DNA of 33,391 nucleotides, taken from contig DMYD01000054.1 of assembly GCA_003483745.1 (NCBI GenBank), forward strand, positions 78,279-111,669. The letters run 5' to 3'. This document shows positions 17,830 to 25,968 of the stretch, in pieces; position 1 is the stretch's first letter; each line of letters opens with the position of its first letter. This DNA is from Roseburia sp. (GTDB taxonomy: Bacteria; Bacillota; Clostridia; Lachnospirales; Lachnospiraceae). A model generated the notes under the pieces. It was not told the DNA's origin. It did no database searches and saw only the letters and a program-made list of their open reading frames with translations. The position numbers and the translations under genes were made by a program.

Positions 17830-17997
17830 ACTAGTACATCGTTTTCAAAATAACCGGACCTAACTGCTTGTATATTTTCCCGATAGCACATGTCAAAAAT
17901 CCTCAGCGTAGCCCGCTACGCCTACGTTTTTTGACATGCACTCTCAGAAAAATATACTTCGTATTTAGTCCAGTTATTTGTGAACCGCTATACTAGT
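17830..17997. repeat. 168-bp near-symmetric palindrome (MITE-like element or large bidirectional hairpin)
   Basis: Both ends are ACTAGT (17830-17835 and 17992-17997) and the arms fold onto each other about the exact centre at 17913/17914. Matching blocks include AAATAACyGGAC, GTATATTTT, GCATGTCAAAAA and the apex GCGTAG-CCCG-CTACGC at 17906-17921. Arm identity is roughly three quarters by eye. CTAG at each end could be a target duplication. The right end supplies the TAG stop of the GH27 gene, and the left end lies 9 bp past the GH127 stop. It may also serve as a terminator for both convergent genes. No open frame is inside. Confidence 0.82.
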
Positions 17998-19306
17998 TTT
18001 CTACGCGAAATACCAGACATCCGTGGGCTGGCGGTGTGACAGAAATTACACTGCCGGATACGGATGTTTTTTCTTTGCTCCAGAGTTCCGTCAGACTTGC
18101 ATTTTCGTGGACACAAGGTTCATCACCGACACAGAGAGAATCAATCTCACAGCGGATTGGCTGTGTCTCATCCGAGAGATTGAAGAAGGCGGCAAAGTGT
18201 TCTCCGGTAACTGCATTGTATGCGCACCAGATTGCTTTTTCATCGTCCAGACATACCTGATGCGGTTTGCAGTCCGGGGTTAACATGGACAGTACATCGC
18301 GGTTGGTCAGAAGTGCAAGTGTAGCGTCATCTAACTTTGTCAGTTCACAGCCAAGCATCAGAGGTGAGCCGAAGAGACACCATAAGGTTAACATGGTGTG
18401 CTGTTCCGCCGGTGTAAAATTGGTGTACCGTTCATGACCGAATCCTTTTCCAAGCCATCCGAGCGGAAGCATATCGCAGTCCGGGTAACATCCTTTTGCC
18501 ACATGGTTCTGCCAGAGTTCACAGCGATGGAACATATCTTTTAACAGATCCCATTTGTCCCAGAAATCATCGGTGATACGCCACATATTTGCGTAAGTCT
18601 CATAGTGCCATGCGTGCTCGATCAGCGCAGGTCCGGGAGACAGGGATAAAACGATCGGCCTGCCGCAGCGTGCGATCGCCTTTGAGAGCATTTCTATCTC
18701 ATGGCTTGCAGAATAAGGGTTCGTCGGATAAATATTGGTATTGCAGATATCATCACATTTGATGAAATCGACACCCCAGGAAGCATAAAGTTCCATCAGG
18801 GAATCATAGTAAGCCTGTCCTGCCTCCGTGTCGCGGACACCGTACATATCCGGATTCCATCCACAGATGGAGGAAGGGTTTGCAGCCATATCGGCTGTCA
18901 CATTGCTGCCCTTGATCTTACAGTGATTGTGTGCCGCGGTTCTCGGAATACCGCGCATGATATGGATTCCGAATTTTAAACCGAGGCTGTGGATATAGTC
19001 AGCAAGATGTGTAAAACCTGTTCCGTCCACGGAAGATGGAAAACGCGCCGGATCCGGCTGCAATCTTGAAAATTCATCCATGGCAACATCTGCGAAAGGG
19101 ATATACTGAAACTGATCGCGCATGGAACCGGCACCGATCGCATACCATTCGATATCGACAACGATATATTCCCAGCCAAACTCCTTTAAATGTGCAGCCA
19201 TGTAATCTGCATTTGCTTTTACGGCATCTTCTGTCACCGTGGTGTCATAGTAATCATAGCTGTTCCAACCCATAGGCGGCAGCGGTGCAAAATTATTTTT
19301 GTTCAT
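17993..19306 (-). CDS. GH27 glycosidase, predicted beta-L-arabinopyranosidase
   Basis: A 437-residue cytoplasmic GH27 enzyme. It opens with PLPPMGWNSYDYY, carries the nucleophile D185 in DFIKCDDIC and the likely acid/base D247 in WRITDDFWDKW, and ends with a beta-sandwich. Alpha-galactosidases of the family have Asp-Asp at the sugar-binding strand; here it reads VVDIEWY, so D51 is followed by I52. An Ile at this place is what I recall for the Geobacillus beta-L-arabinopyranosidase, where it blocks the galactose C6 hydroxyl. The arabinose preference is inferred from this and from the GH127 neighbour; alpha-galactosidase remains possible. The frame opens at 19393, but the ATG at 19306 has GGGGA at the right distance. 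It has its own promoter. Confidence 0.9.
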   Translation of the reverse strand: MNKNNFAPLPPMGWNSYDYYDTTVTEDAVKANADYMAAHLKEFGWEYIVVDIEWYAIGAGSMRDQFQYIPFADVAMDEFSRLQPDPARFPSSVDGTGFTHLADYIHSLGLKFGIHIMRGIPRTAAHNHCKIKGSNVTADMAANPSSICGWNPDMYGVRDTEAGQAYYDSLMELYASWGVDFIKCDDICNTNIYPTNPYSASHEIEMLSKAIARCGRPIVLSLSPGPALIEHAWHYETYANMWRITDDFWDKWDLLKDMFHRCELWQNHVAKGCYPDCDMLPLGWLGKGFGHERYTNFTPAEQHTMLTLWCLFGSPLMLGCELTKLDDATLALLTNRDVLSMLTPDCKPHQVCLDDEKAIWCAYNAVTGEHFAAFFNLSDETQPIRCEIDSLCVGDEPCVHENASLTELWSKEKTSVSGSVISVTPPAHGCLVFRVEN

Positions 19307-19424
19307 AAAAATCCCCATTTCTGCGCTGTCTTTTGCGCATCTTAAGTTTGTGCGTAAGCACAAATCCAGCGTGTGAAAAATCTTATTTTTCACACTAACC
19401 CTCCAGAATTGATTTTATAAGACG

Positions 19425-19452
19425 ATTATACTATATAGGAATTAGAATACAA
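19425..19452 (-). promoter_or_regulatory. Promoter of the GH27 gene
   Basis: On the minus strand TTGTAT (19452-19447) and TATAAT (19430-19425) are spaced by 16 bp. The transcript would start about 110 bases before the ATG at 19306. The -10 is a consensus match. Confidence 0.65.
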
Positions 19453-19464
19453 TACGCATTGCAT
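19447..19464. promoter_or_regulatory. LacI-like operator over the GH27 -35 box
   Basis: The 18-bp palindrome ATACAATACGCATTGCAT follows ATnCAATnCGnATTGnAT, with the central CG step typical of LacI/GalR-family operators. It covers the -35 box of the GH27 promoter, a classic repression position. No LacI-type gene is in the window. Confidence 0.5.
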
Positions 19465-19536
19465 TTCTTTTCACATTTTTTTATAATGAAAATAATGTTG
19501 GAGCCGTTTTTGATTCTGACATTATTAAAATCAGAA

Positions 19537-19566
19537 ATGAGGGGCAAAATACCTTTTGACCCTCAT
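19537..19566 (+). promoter_or_regulatory. Leader hairpin before the small membrane protein gene
   Basis: ATGAGGG (19537-19543) pairs with CCCTCAT (19560-19566), then a G-A mismatch, then CAAAA (19545-19549) with TTTTG (19554-19558), loop TACC. There is no T run, so it is not a typical terminator; it lies about 30 bp before the next start codon and could be a 5' leader structure or an operator. Confidence 0.4.
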
Positions 19567-19596
19567 ATCATAATAAGAAAAATAAGAGGAATAATC

Positions 19597-20166
19597 ATGT
19601 CCGAAAAGAAAAAAGTAAAGATAAACGGTTTTGTTTTTACGGATGAAGCGGAAGCAGAGCAGGCGAAAAAAGAAGCACAGGGGATTCATTATGTGGAAGA
19701 ACGCGCAGATATGCATCATCCGGAAACAGTACTTGAAATATATAATAAAATGGTGAAGCAGGAGCTGTTTGAAACAGCGGTTGGATTTACATACTTAAAA
19801 GAACTACAGGAATATCTGATTCAGAATCCTGCCATTAATAACAGTGATATTCTTCCGATTACCGTGACACATCCGGTGTTAGAGGAGAGCCTCCGGAAAA
19901 AATTAAGGATTTCTGAAAAAAACAGGGCGAGCGAAAAGAAGGCGTCAAAAAAAACGGATAGATACCGCAAAAAATATGAGATCACGTTATTTATATCTGT
20001 GATACTGGCAGTCAGCGTGGTCGGAATGTTTATCGTTGCATCGACGAGCGACAGTCCGACGATCTTAAATTATGAAAATAAGCTGATTGATAAATATGCG
20101 GCGTGGGAGCAGGAACTCGATGAGCGTGAAGCGGCATTAAAAGAGCAGGAGCGGGCATTAGAATAG
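19597..20166 (+). CDS. Small single-pass membrane protein, function unknown
   Basis: This 189-residue protein has a soluble N-terminal part (about 1-110, VKINGFVFTDEAEAEQAKKE at the start), a Lys/Arg-rich stretch before one membrane segment at about residues 127-149 (ITLFISVILAVSVVGMFIVA), and a short charged C-terminal tail with coiled-coil character (EQELDEREAALKEQERALE). By the positive-inside rule the N-terminus is cytoplasmic. The frame extends to 19459, but the ATG at 19597 has AGAGGA at 19585-19590 and begins the conserved-looking part. I do not recognise a family. It lies 115 bp before a two-component pair in the same direction; a link is possible but not shown. Confidence 0.82.
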   Translation: MSEKKKVKINGFVFTDEAEAEQAKKEAQGIHYVEERADMHHPETVLEIYNKMVKQELFETAVGFTYLKELQEYLIQNPAINNSDILPITVTHPVLEESLRKKLRISEKNRASEKKASKKTDRYRKKYEITLFISVILAVSVVGMFIVASTSDSPTILNYENKLIDKYAAWEQELDEREAALKEQERALE

Positions 20167-20281
20167 TATCTGAGCACACATTTATTTCATAATTATCTGT
20201 TAGGATAATATTGTGAAAAACAGGATTTTTCGCACGAAAATGTTGTTTTCATTGAAAAACGGGCAGAAATGAGGAACAAAG

Positions 20282-20980
20282 ATGGAAAAAATTAAAATAT
20301 TAGTTGTAGATGATGAGAGCAGAATGAGAAAATTAGTCCGTGACTTTTTAGTCAGGGAAGATTATGAGGTGTTAGAGGCTGGAGATGGAGAAGCAGCACT
20401 TGATATTTTTTATCAGGAAAAAAATATTGCACTGATCATTTTAGATGTCATGATGCCAAAGATGAACGGATGGGATGTGTGCAGGGAGATCAGGGAGACT
20501 TCGAAAGTACCTGTTATTATGCTGACTGCAAAAGGTGATGAGGAGGACGAACTTACAGGGTTTGAACTGGGCGTCGATGAGTATATCTCAAAACCGTTCT
20601 CGCCGAAGATTCTTGTTGCGCGTGTCGGTGCAATTTTGAGAAGAAGCGGAAAAACTCCGGAAGAGGGAAAACTTCTTTCTGTTGGTGGCATTGTGATCGA
20701 TCAGACGGCGCATACGGTTACGGTGGATGGCAGGCAGATCGAACTTAGCTTCAAGGAATTTGAACTGCTTACCTATTTTATGGAAAATGAGGGAATTGCG
20801 CTCTCCAGGGAAAAAATCCTCAACCATGTCTGGAATTATGATTATTTCGGGGATGCCAGAACAATTGATACGCATGTAAAAAAACTGCGTGCCAAGATCG
20901 GTGAAAAAGGAGATTACATAAAAACCATCTGGGGCATGGGTTACAAATTCGAAGCGGAAGAAAATGGCAGTGATAAGTAA
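20282..20980 (+). CDS. OmpR/PhoB-family response regulator
   Basis: A 232-residue DNA-binding response regulator. The receiver domain (1-120) has the acidic pair D10/D11, the phospho-acceptor D55 in ILDVMMPKMNG, T82 in MLTAK and the conserved lysine in ISKPFSP. The winged-helix domain follows, with FKEFELLTYFMENEG, LNHVWNYDYFGDARTIDTHVKKLR and the end TIWGMGYKFE. It should be phosphorylated by the kinase encoded directly downstream and bind direct-repeat DNA as a dimer. Target genes are not evident. The start follows GAGGAAC at 20271-20277. The stop codon overlaps the kinase start by one base (TAATG). Confidence 0.96.
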   Translation: MEKIKILVVDDESRMRKLVRDFLVREDYEVLEAGDGEAALDIFYQEKNIALIILDVMMPKMNGWDVCREIRETSKVPVIMLTAKGDEEDELTGFELGVDEYISKPFSPKILVARVGAILRRSGKTPEEGKLLSVGGIVIDQTAHTVTVDGRQIELSFKEFELLTYFMENEGIALSREKILNHVWNYDYFGDARTIDTHVKKLRAKIGEKGDYIKTIWGMGYKFEAEENGSDK

Positions 20981-22506
20981 TGATGAAAAACAGGAAAAAA
21001 GAATTTAAAAGAAAATATTTTGGTTCGCTGACGCACCAGTTGATCCTGATCAGTATCTGTCTGGTTACGGGAACACTTCTTTTGTGCTGGTTTATCAACA
21101 CGGTTTTTCTGGAACCGTACTATGTGATCAATAAACAAAATACGCTGCTTTCCGGATTTGAGACGATCGATGAAGCGAGTGAGGCAGGGACACTTGATGA
21201 CAGTTCTTTTGATGTGACATTTGACAATCTCTGTGCAAATGGGAATATTACCGTCATGATCATAAGCTCCGACCGGACGATCGTGCGGTCTTCCGTCAAT
21301 GATACGCAGAAAATGATGCTGGAATTTATGAATATTATTTTTGGCGAAAAGCAAAATGAAGTGACGGTGATGATGCAGTCGGATAATTATATTATTCAAA
21401 AACAGACGGATACCAGATTAGATTCAGAGTTTCTAGTCCTTTACGGAACACTTTCAAACGGTAATCTGATCCTGATGCGTACCGCACTTGAGAGTATCCG
21501 GGAAAGCGTCAATCTTTCTAATACATTTCTGGCATGGGTGGGGGTTGTCGCTGCAATCATCAGTGCAGTGGTGATCGTGTTTGTCTCAAGAGGCATTACA
21601 ACACCGCTTCTGCGTCTGACCGATATCTCCAAACGCATGACGGAACTTGATTTCGAGGCAAAATACCAGCCGGGGCGCAGATACCACAACGAGGTAGATG
21701 AGTTAGGCGAATATATGAATGTCATGTCGACCACGTTAGAGCATACGATCTCCGAACTGAAAAGCGCAAATAACCAGCTGCAGATCGATATTGACAAAAA
21801 GACGCAGATCGATGAGATGCGCAAAGAGTTTTTATCCAATGTATCGCACGAGTTAAAAACGCCGCTTGCGCTGATCCAGGGTTATGCGGAGGGATTGAAA
21901 GAATGTATCAATGATGATGCGGAGAGCAGGGACTTTTACTGCGAAGTCATCATGGACGAAGCGGACAAGATGAATAAAATGGTCAAAAAACTGCTCACTT
22001 TAAACCAGCTCGAATTTGGCAATGAGGTCATCTCCATGGAGCGGTTTGACCTGACAGAACTGATCCGGGGTGTGATCAATTCGTCTGCGATCCTTTTGAA
22101 TCAGAATGAGATCACATTGGACTTTACACAGCAGGAACCGGTATATGCGTGGGCGGATGAATTTAAGGTGGAAGAGGTAGTGACCAACTATCTGAGCAAT
22201 GCGATCCATCACGCAGAGGGAGAAAAGCGGATCGATATCAGCTGTGTACAGAAAGGTGACAAAGTCCGCGTCAGTGTTTTTAATACGGGAAATCCGATAC
22301 CGGAAGAAGATGTGGACAATATCTGGATCAAATTTTACAAGGTGGATAAAGCGAGAACCAGGGAATATGGCGGCAGCGGTATCGGCCTGTCGATTGTTCA
22401 GGCAATCATGGATTCTTTCCATCAGAAGTGTGGCGTGATCAATCATGAGGACGGAGTGGAGTTCTGGTTTGAATTAGAGACAAATAACAGGGTGGCGGAA
22501 GAATGA
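20980..22506 (+). CDS. Membrane sensor histidine kinase
   Basis: A 508-residue partner of the upstream regulator. It has membrane segment 1 at about 19-40, an extracytoplasmic sensor region of about 140 residues with no domain I recognise, and membrane segment 2 at about 181-203. Then come a HAMP linker (RGITTPLLRLTDISKRMTEL), a coiled coil, and a HisKA domain with phospho-acceptor H290 in FLSNVSHELKTPLALIQGY. The HATPase domain has N box VTNYLSNAIHHA, the G1 region and GGSGIGLSIVQ. Start ATG 20980 overlaps the regulator's stop, indicating coupled translation. The arrangement resembles VanS/PhoR-like kinases. The signal it senses is unknown; the next gene encodes a lipoprotein but has its own possible promoter. 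Confidence 0.95.
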   Translation: MMKNRKKEFKRKYFGSLTHQLILISICLVTGTLLLCWFINTVFLEPYYVINKQNTLLSGFETIDEASEAGTLDDSSFDVTFDNLCANGNITVMIISSDRTIVRSSVNDTQKMMLEFMNIIFGEKQNEVTVMMQSDNYIIQKQTDTRLDSEFLVLYGTLSNGNLILMRTALESIRESVNLSNTFLAWVGVVAAIISAVVIVFVSRGITTPLLRLTDISKRMTELDFEAKYQPGRRYHNEVDELGEYMNVMSTTLEHTISELKSANNQLQIDIDKKTQIDEMRKEFLSNVSHELKTPLALIQGYAEGLKECINDDAESRDFYCEVIMDEADKMNKMVKKLLTLNQLEFGNEVISMERFDLTELIRGVINSSAILLNQNEITLDFTQQEPVYAWADEFKVEEVVTNYLSNAIHHAEGEKRIDISCVQKGDKVRVSVFNTGNPIPEEDVDNIWIKFYKVDKARTREYGGSGIGLSIVQAIMDSFHQKCGVINHEDGVEFWFELETNNRVAEE

Positions 22507-22536
22507 CAAAAATAGGCTTGTTTCATATTTTTTCAG

Positions 22537-22565
22537 TTGATAAATGATACCAAAAATGCTAACAT
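22537..22565 (+). promoter_or_regulatory. Candidate promoter of the lipoprotein gene
   Basis: TTGATA (22537-22542) and TAACAT (22560-22565) are spaced by 17 bp. The -35 is good, the -10 matches four of six bases. Confidence 0.4.
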
Positions 22566-22581
22566 ATGGATATAGTTTATG

Positions 22582-22616
22582 ACAATAGAATGTGTGTGGA
22601 GCATGCATTCTATTGT
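22582..22616 (+). promoter_or_regulatory. Hairpin in the leader of the lipoprotein gene
   Basis: A perfect 11-bp inverted repeat (ACAATAGAATG 22582-22592; CATTCTATTGT 22606-22616) has a 13-nt loop and lies 25 bases before the lipoprotein start. Only TTTAC follows, so it is a weak terminator at best; it may be a leader structure or operator. Confidence 0.45.
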
Positions 22617-22641
22617 TTACAGATATTTTGAGAGGAATGCC

Positions 22642-23367
22642 ATGAAAAGAACGGGAATGAGATTAACGGCAGTGGCAGCAGTGACAGCATTGCTGCTCGG
22701 TGGATGTGGAGAACAGCCATACAGTTTAACAGAAGATGAAGAAGGTGTGATCGTAGATTATTCGGCACACGCTGTGGCGAAGTTTAATACGAGCCAGCCG
22801 GATGGACTTGCAAATGTGAGCCGCAATGAGCAGGAGACAGAGACGGTGGATGAGTCACAGACAACGGAGACGGAAGATGAGGTTACACTGAATGCATCTG
22901 GCAATGCAGCTGCAGGAGAACAGACTGTGGATGGTACAACGGAACAGAATGCGACAGAGACTTCAACACTGGATGAACTGTTTGGGGAAGAGAATCTGAC
23001 GATCACATATACTGGGACAGAGATTTCAACGAATTATATGGAAGGCAGTTACTACTCACTGGATGCAGAACAGGGTAAGACGTATGTGATTGTTGGCATT
23101 GATATTACAAATTTCGGAACAGAAGATATAACGGTAGATAATTTCGCAAAGATGCCAAAATTCTCTGTTATGGTTAATGGACAGGAAAAAGCAGGTGAGG
23201 AAAATACGATACTTCCATCTGATTTTGCCTTGTATCAGGAAACAATTCCGGCAGGAGCAACGGAAAATACAGAATTACTGTTTCAGGTGCCGGACAGTGT
23301 GACAAGTGTTGACAGCCTCGATCTTTTTGTAAATATCGGCGGTACAAATTATCAAATTACTTTGTAA
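22642..23367 (+). CDS. Lipoprotein with a C-terminal DUF4352-like domain
   Basis: A 241-residue secreted lipoprotein. The signal peptide MKRTGMRLTAVAAVTALLLG ends in lipobox LGGC with the lipidated Cys22. A Thr/Glu-rich linker (about 50-115) follows, and the C-terminal ~120 residues (YTGTEISTNYMEGSYYSLDA, then YVIVGIDITNFGTEDITVDN and PAGATENTELLFQVPDSV) look like the immunoglobulin-like DUF4352 fold common in Firmicute lipoproteins. Its role is unknown; it would sit outside the membrane. The frame reaches back to 22579, but only the ATG at 22642, with GAGAGG before it, gives a proper signal peptide. It lies downstream of the sensor kinase with its own possible promoter. Confidence 0.88.
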   Translation: MKRTGMRLTAVAAVTALLLGGCGEQPYSLTEDEEGVIVDYSAHAVAKFNTSQPDGLANVSRNEQETETVDESQTTETEDEVTLNASGNAAAGEQTVDGTTEQNATETSTLDELFGEENLTITYTGTEISTNYMEGSYYSLDAEQGKTYVIVGIDITNFGTEDITVDNFAKMPKFSVMVNGQEKAGEENTILPSDFALYQETIPAGATENTELLFQVPDSVTSVDSLDLFVNIGGTNYQITL

Positions 23368-23390
23368 TGATATTAGTAATGTGATATAAT
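23362..23390 (+). promoter_or_regulatory. SigA-type promoter of cheV
   Basis: TTGTAA (23362-23367) and TATAAT (23385-23390) are spaced by 17 bp. The -35 box contains the TAA stop codon of the lipoprotein gene. No sigma-28-type box was seen here. Confidence 0.65.
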
Positions 23391-23451
23391 TATATATAGT
23401 GGAAAAAGAGACGAATTGCGTAGCAGATGATACGCGGGAGGAGAGATAGGA

Positions 23452-24360
23452 ATGGATACAAATATACTTTTAGAGTCAGGAACGAACGAACTGGAAGTCC
23501 TGGAATTTACATTAGGAAATAATCATTATGGAATCAATGTCGCGAAGATCAGAGAAATATTGACGTATCAGCCGGTAACACCGGTACCGAATTCTCACCC
23601 AAGTGTGGAAGGTATTTTTATGCCACGTGATACGATGATCACTGTTGTTAATCTGAAAAGATGTCTGGGAATGCCGGAGAGCGGAGATGGAAAGGGACTT
23701 TTTATCATCACGAACTTCAATAAATTAAATATTGCATTTCATGTAGACGCAGTAATTGGTATTCATCGTGTATCGTGGGAATCCATCATCAAACCGGATT
23801 CAACGATCAATACGGAGGATAACAGTGCATCCACAGGAGTAATTAAGATGGATGACAAGTTGATCATTATCCTTGATTTTGAGAAGATTGTATCTGATAT
23901 CAGCCCGGAGACAGGACTGAAAGTGTCAGATGTTGACAATATGGTAAGCCGTGAACGTTGTGATTCACCAATCCTGATTGCGGAGGATTCACCACTGCTT
24001 AGCCGTTTGATCACGGATTGCCTGAAAAAAGCAGGATACACGAATCTGATTGTGACAATGAATGGTCAGGAAGCATGGGACAAGCTTACCGAATTCGAAA
24101 GAGAGGGCAATGTGCGTGACAAGGTTCATTGTATTATCACAGATATCGAGATGCCAATGATGGATGGACACAGACTGACCAAACTTGTTAAGACAAATGA
24201 TAATATGAAAAAGATACCACTTATTATTTTCTCGTCTTTAGTTAATGAGGAAATGAGAATCAAAGGCAAACAGTTAGGGGCAGATGCTCAGTTGACAAAA
24301 CCTGAAATCGGCAATCTTGTAGAGGCTATTGATAATTTAATTGATAAAAGCATTGATTAG
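23452..24360 (+). CDS. cheV: Chemotaxis coupling protein CheV
   Basis: A 302-residue chemotaxis adaptor. An N-terminal CheW domain (about 12-155; LEVLEFTLGNNHYGINVAKI, then NSHPSVEGIFMPRDTMITVVNL) couples receptors to the CheA kinase. A C-terminal receiver domain (about 170-300) has the acidic patch in LIAEDSPLL, the phospho-acceptor D231 in IITDIEMPMMDG and the lysine of LTKPE. CheV phosphorylation tunes receptor sensitivity. The start follows GGAGGAGAG. It is a single gene here, without cheA, cheB or cheR nearby. Together with the FliD-like gene it implies a flagellated cell. Confidence 0.96.
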   Translation: MDTNILLESGTNELEVLEFTLGNNHYGINVAKIREILTYQPVTPVPNSHPSVEGIFMPRDTMITVVNLKRCLGMPESGDGKGLFIITNFNKLNIAFHVDAVIGIHRVSWESIIKPDSTINTEDNSASTGVIKMDDKLIIILDFEKIVSDISPETGLKVSDVDNMVSRERCDSPILIAEDSPLLSRLITDCLKKAGYTNLIVTMNGQEAWDKLTEFEREGNVRDKVHCIITDIEMPMMDGHRLTKLVKTNDNMKKIPLIIFSSLVNEEMRIKGKQLGADAQLTKPEIGNLVEAIDNLIDKSID

Positions 24361-24374
24361 GTTGGAGCGAAGAA

Positions 24375-24401
24375 GGGGATGTGATATATTGTCACATCCC
24401 C
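24375..24401 (+). terminator. Hairpin after cheV (possible terminator)
   Basis: A perfect 10-bp stem GGGGATGTGA/TCACATCCCC (24375-24384 with 24392-24401) with loop TATATTG starts 14 bases after the cheV stop. It has no T run after it (AAATTAAG), so termination would be atypical. Confidence 0.5.
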
Positions 24402-24433
24402 AAATTAAGTTATAGGCTTGACGGAGGTATTGG

Positions 24434-25966
24434 ATGAGCGGGACAGAAGATTATCTGGATGGACTGTTGGATTCCATATCTGAAAAAGACATGGAGACAA
24501 AGAAAAAAACCGGGAGTGAAACGATGCAGACAGAGGAAGATATTATGAACGATATGGAAAATGATTTACTTTCCAAAGAGGCGGAAGATGATTTTTTAAA
24601 ACAGTTTGAAAAGGAATTGGAAAATGAGAAGTCGGCACCAAAAGAGGAAAAAACGGATGATTTCTTTAACAGCTTAGATCAGATTGTGGATGGGGCAGAT
24701 CATAATGATGATGATTTCATGATGGACACGCTTGGAGATATTCCGGGCATTGATGATGTGATGAAAAAGGAAGATCCGATTCAGACGCAGGAGGCAGAAA
24801 AAGGGCCGGATGATCAGCCAAAAGATATTGCGAAAGCAGATGGAAGTGATGGCCTGAGTGATTTTGACGGGGTTGGAGAACCAGATTCACTTGATGGTGT
24901 TATGGATGCCGATATAGCGGAACAGTCGCAGACGCTAAATCTGGCAGATGATGAAAGTGATGTCCCAAGTGATTCTTTTGGCATAGATGATGCGGACAGT
25001 GCCGGACTGGATGACTTTGGAGATATTGGCGGGGATGACACGTTTGGAGACGCCGAAGCAGAGGAAACTGCAATTACTGCGGATGGTGGGGAAAATACTC
25101 CGAAAAAAGAAAGCTTCTTAAAAAAATTATCGCGTATTCTCTTTGGGGAAGATGAGGAAGATGAGGAAGATGAGGAAAGCGGTTCTGCGTCATCGGAAAA
25201 AGAGACGATAAAAGAAGAAAATACAGGTGATATTGATATGTCGGATCCAAATATGCAGATTTTGCAGGAACTAGGAGAGATTCCGAATGTATCGGATGCA
25301 CCGAAGGAAGAAGAAAAAACGAATCCGGAAGAAGACAAAAAGAAGAAAAAAGAAAAAAAAGAGAAAAAGAAAAAAGAAAAGAAACCAAAGAAAGAGAAAA
25401 AACCGAAGAAAGAAAAGAAACCAAAACCACCAAAGGAACCGGATCTGACACCGCCATTGCCGAAAGTGCCGGTAATTCTGATCTTTGTAATGGTATTTTC
25501 ATTCCTTATTCTTGTTGTGTTGGCAACAAACCTGGTTGGTTATTCAAGCAGCTTTTCAAATGCCAAAGATGCATATACAAAGGGTGACTATGAGCAGGCA
25601 TTTCAGGATGTGGCAGGGTTAGAGGTAAAAGAGAAAGATCAGGATACCTATAGAAAATACCGTATCCTTGCGTATACGGCAGGTCAGTATAGAGCATACC
25701 AGAATCTGATGAACCAGAAAATTTATGATATGGCATTAGATTCACTGATCAGTACGATCGGAAGATGCGATGAATACAGCAGCGATGCGAAAGAACTTGG
25801 ATGTGGGAAAGAGATTTCAGACATACAGGCAGAAGCAGAAAAAGCATTAGAAGCATTTAAGATTGATACCCAAAAGGCACTTGAAATGTATGACACGAAA
25901 GACCGGACTACATATTCAAAAGAGATTTATCAGATACTGGATAATGCAGGACTTAGTGAGGAATAA
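24434..25966 (+). CDS. Highly charged single-pass membrane protein, function unknown
   Basis: A 510-residue protein of strongly uneven composition. Residues 1-about 290 are very rich in Asp and Glu and likely disordered (runs such as DEEDEEDEES). Residues about 295-335 are an almost pure Lys/Glu/Pro tract (KKEKKEKKKK, PKKEKKPKKEKKPKP). One membrane segment lies at about 344-368 (VPVILIFVMVFSFLILVVLA). The last ~140 residues are helical and TPR-like (AKDAYTKGDYEQAFQDVAGL). Positive-inside places the acidic part in the cytoplasm and the helical part outside. I do not recognise a family. ATG 24434 follows ACGGAGG. It ends two bases before hisH, which may be co-transcribed. Confidence 0.85.
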   Translation: MSGTEDYLDGLLDSISEKDMETKKKTGSETMQTEEDIMNDMENDLLSKEAEDDFLKQFEKELENEKSAPKEEKTDDFFNSLDQIVDGADHNDDDFMMDTLGDIPGIDDVMKKEDPIQTQEAEKGPDDQPKDIAKADGSDGLSDFDGVGEPDSLDGVMDADIAEQSQTLNLADDESDVPSDSFGIDDADSAGLDDFGDIGGDDTFGDAEAEETAITADGGENTPKKESFLKKLSRILFGEDEEDEEDEESGSASSEKETIKEENTGDIDMSDPNMQILQELGEIPNVSDAPKEEEKTNPEEDKKKKKEKKEKKKKEKKPKKEKKPKKEKKPKPPKEPDLTPPLPKVPVILIFVMVFSFLILVVLATNLVGYSSSFSNAKDAYTKGDYEQAFQDVAGLEVKEKDQDTYRKYRILAYTAGQYRAYQNLMNQKIYDMALDSLISTIGRCDEYSSDAKELGCGKEISDIQAEAEKALEAFKIDTQKALEMYDTKDRTTYSKEIYQILDNAGLSEE

Positions 25967-25968
25967 AA

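Noticed and set aside
25330..25440. Lysine-rich tract considered as a tandem DNA repeat or CRISPR-like array
   Set aside because: It is a codon-level low-complexity stretch inside an intact reading frame, with no constant repeat and spacer pattern.
25074..25502. Serine/leucine-rich minus-strand frames opposite the charged membrane protein
   Set aside because: They are complements of the acidic and lysine tracts (GAA, GAT and AAA codons read backwards) and reflect low complexity, not genes.
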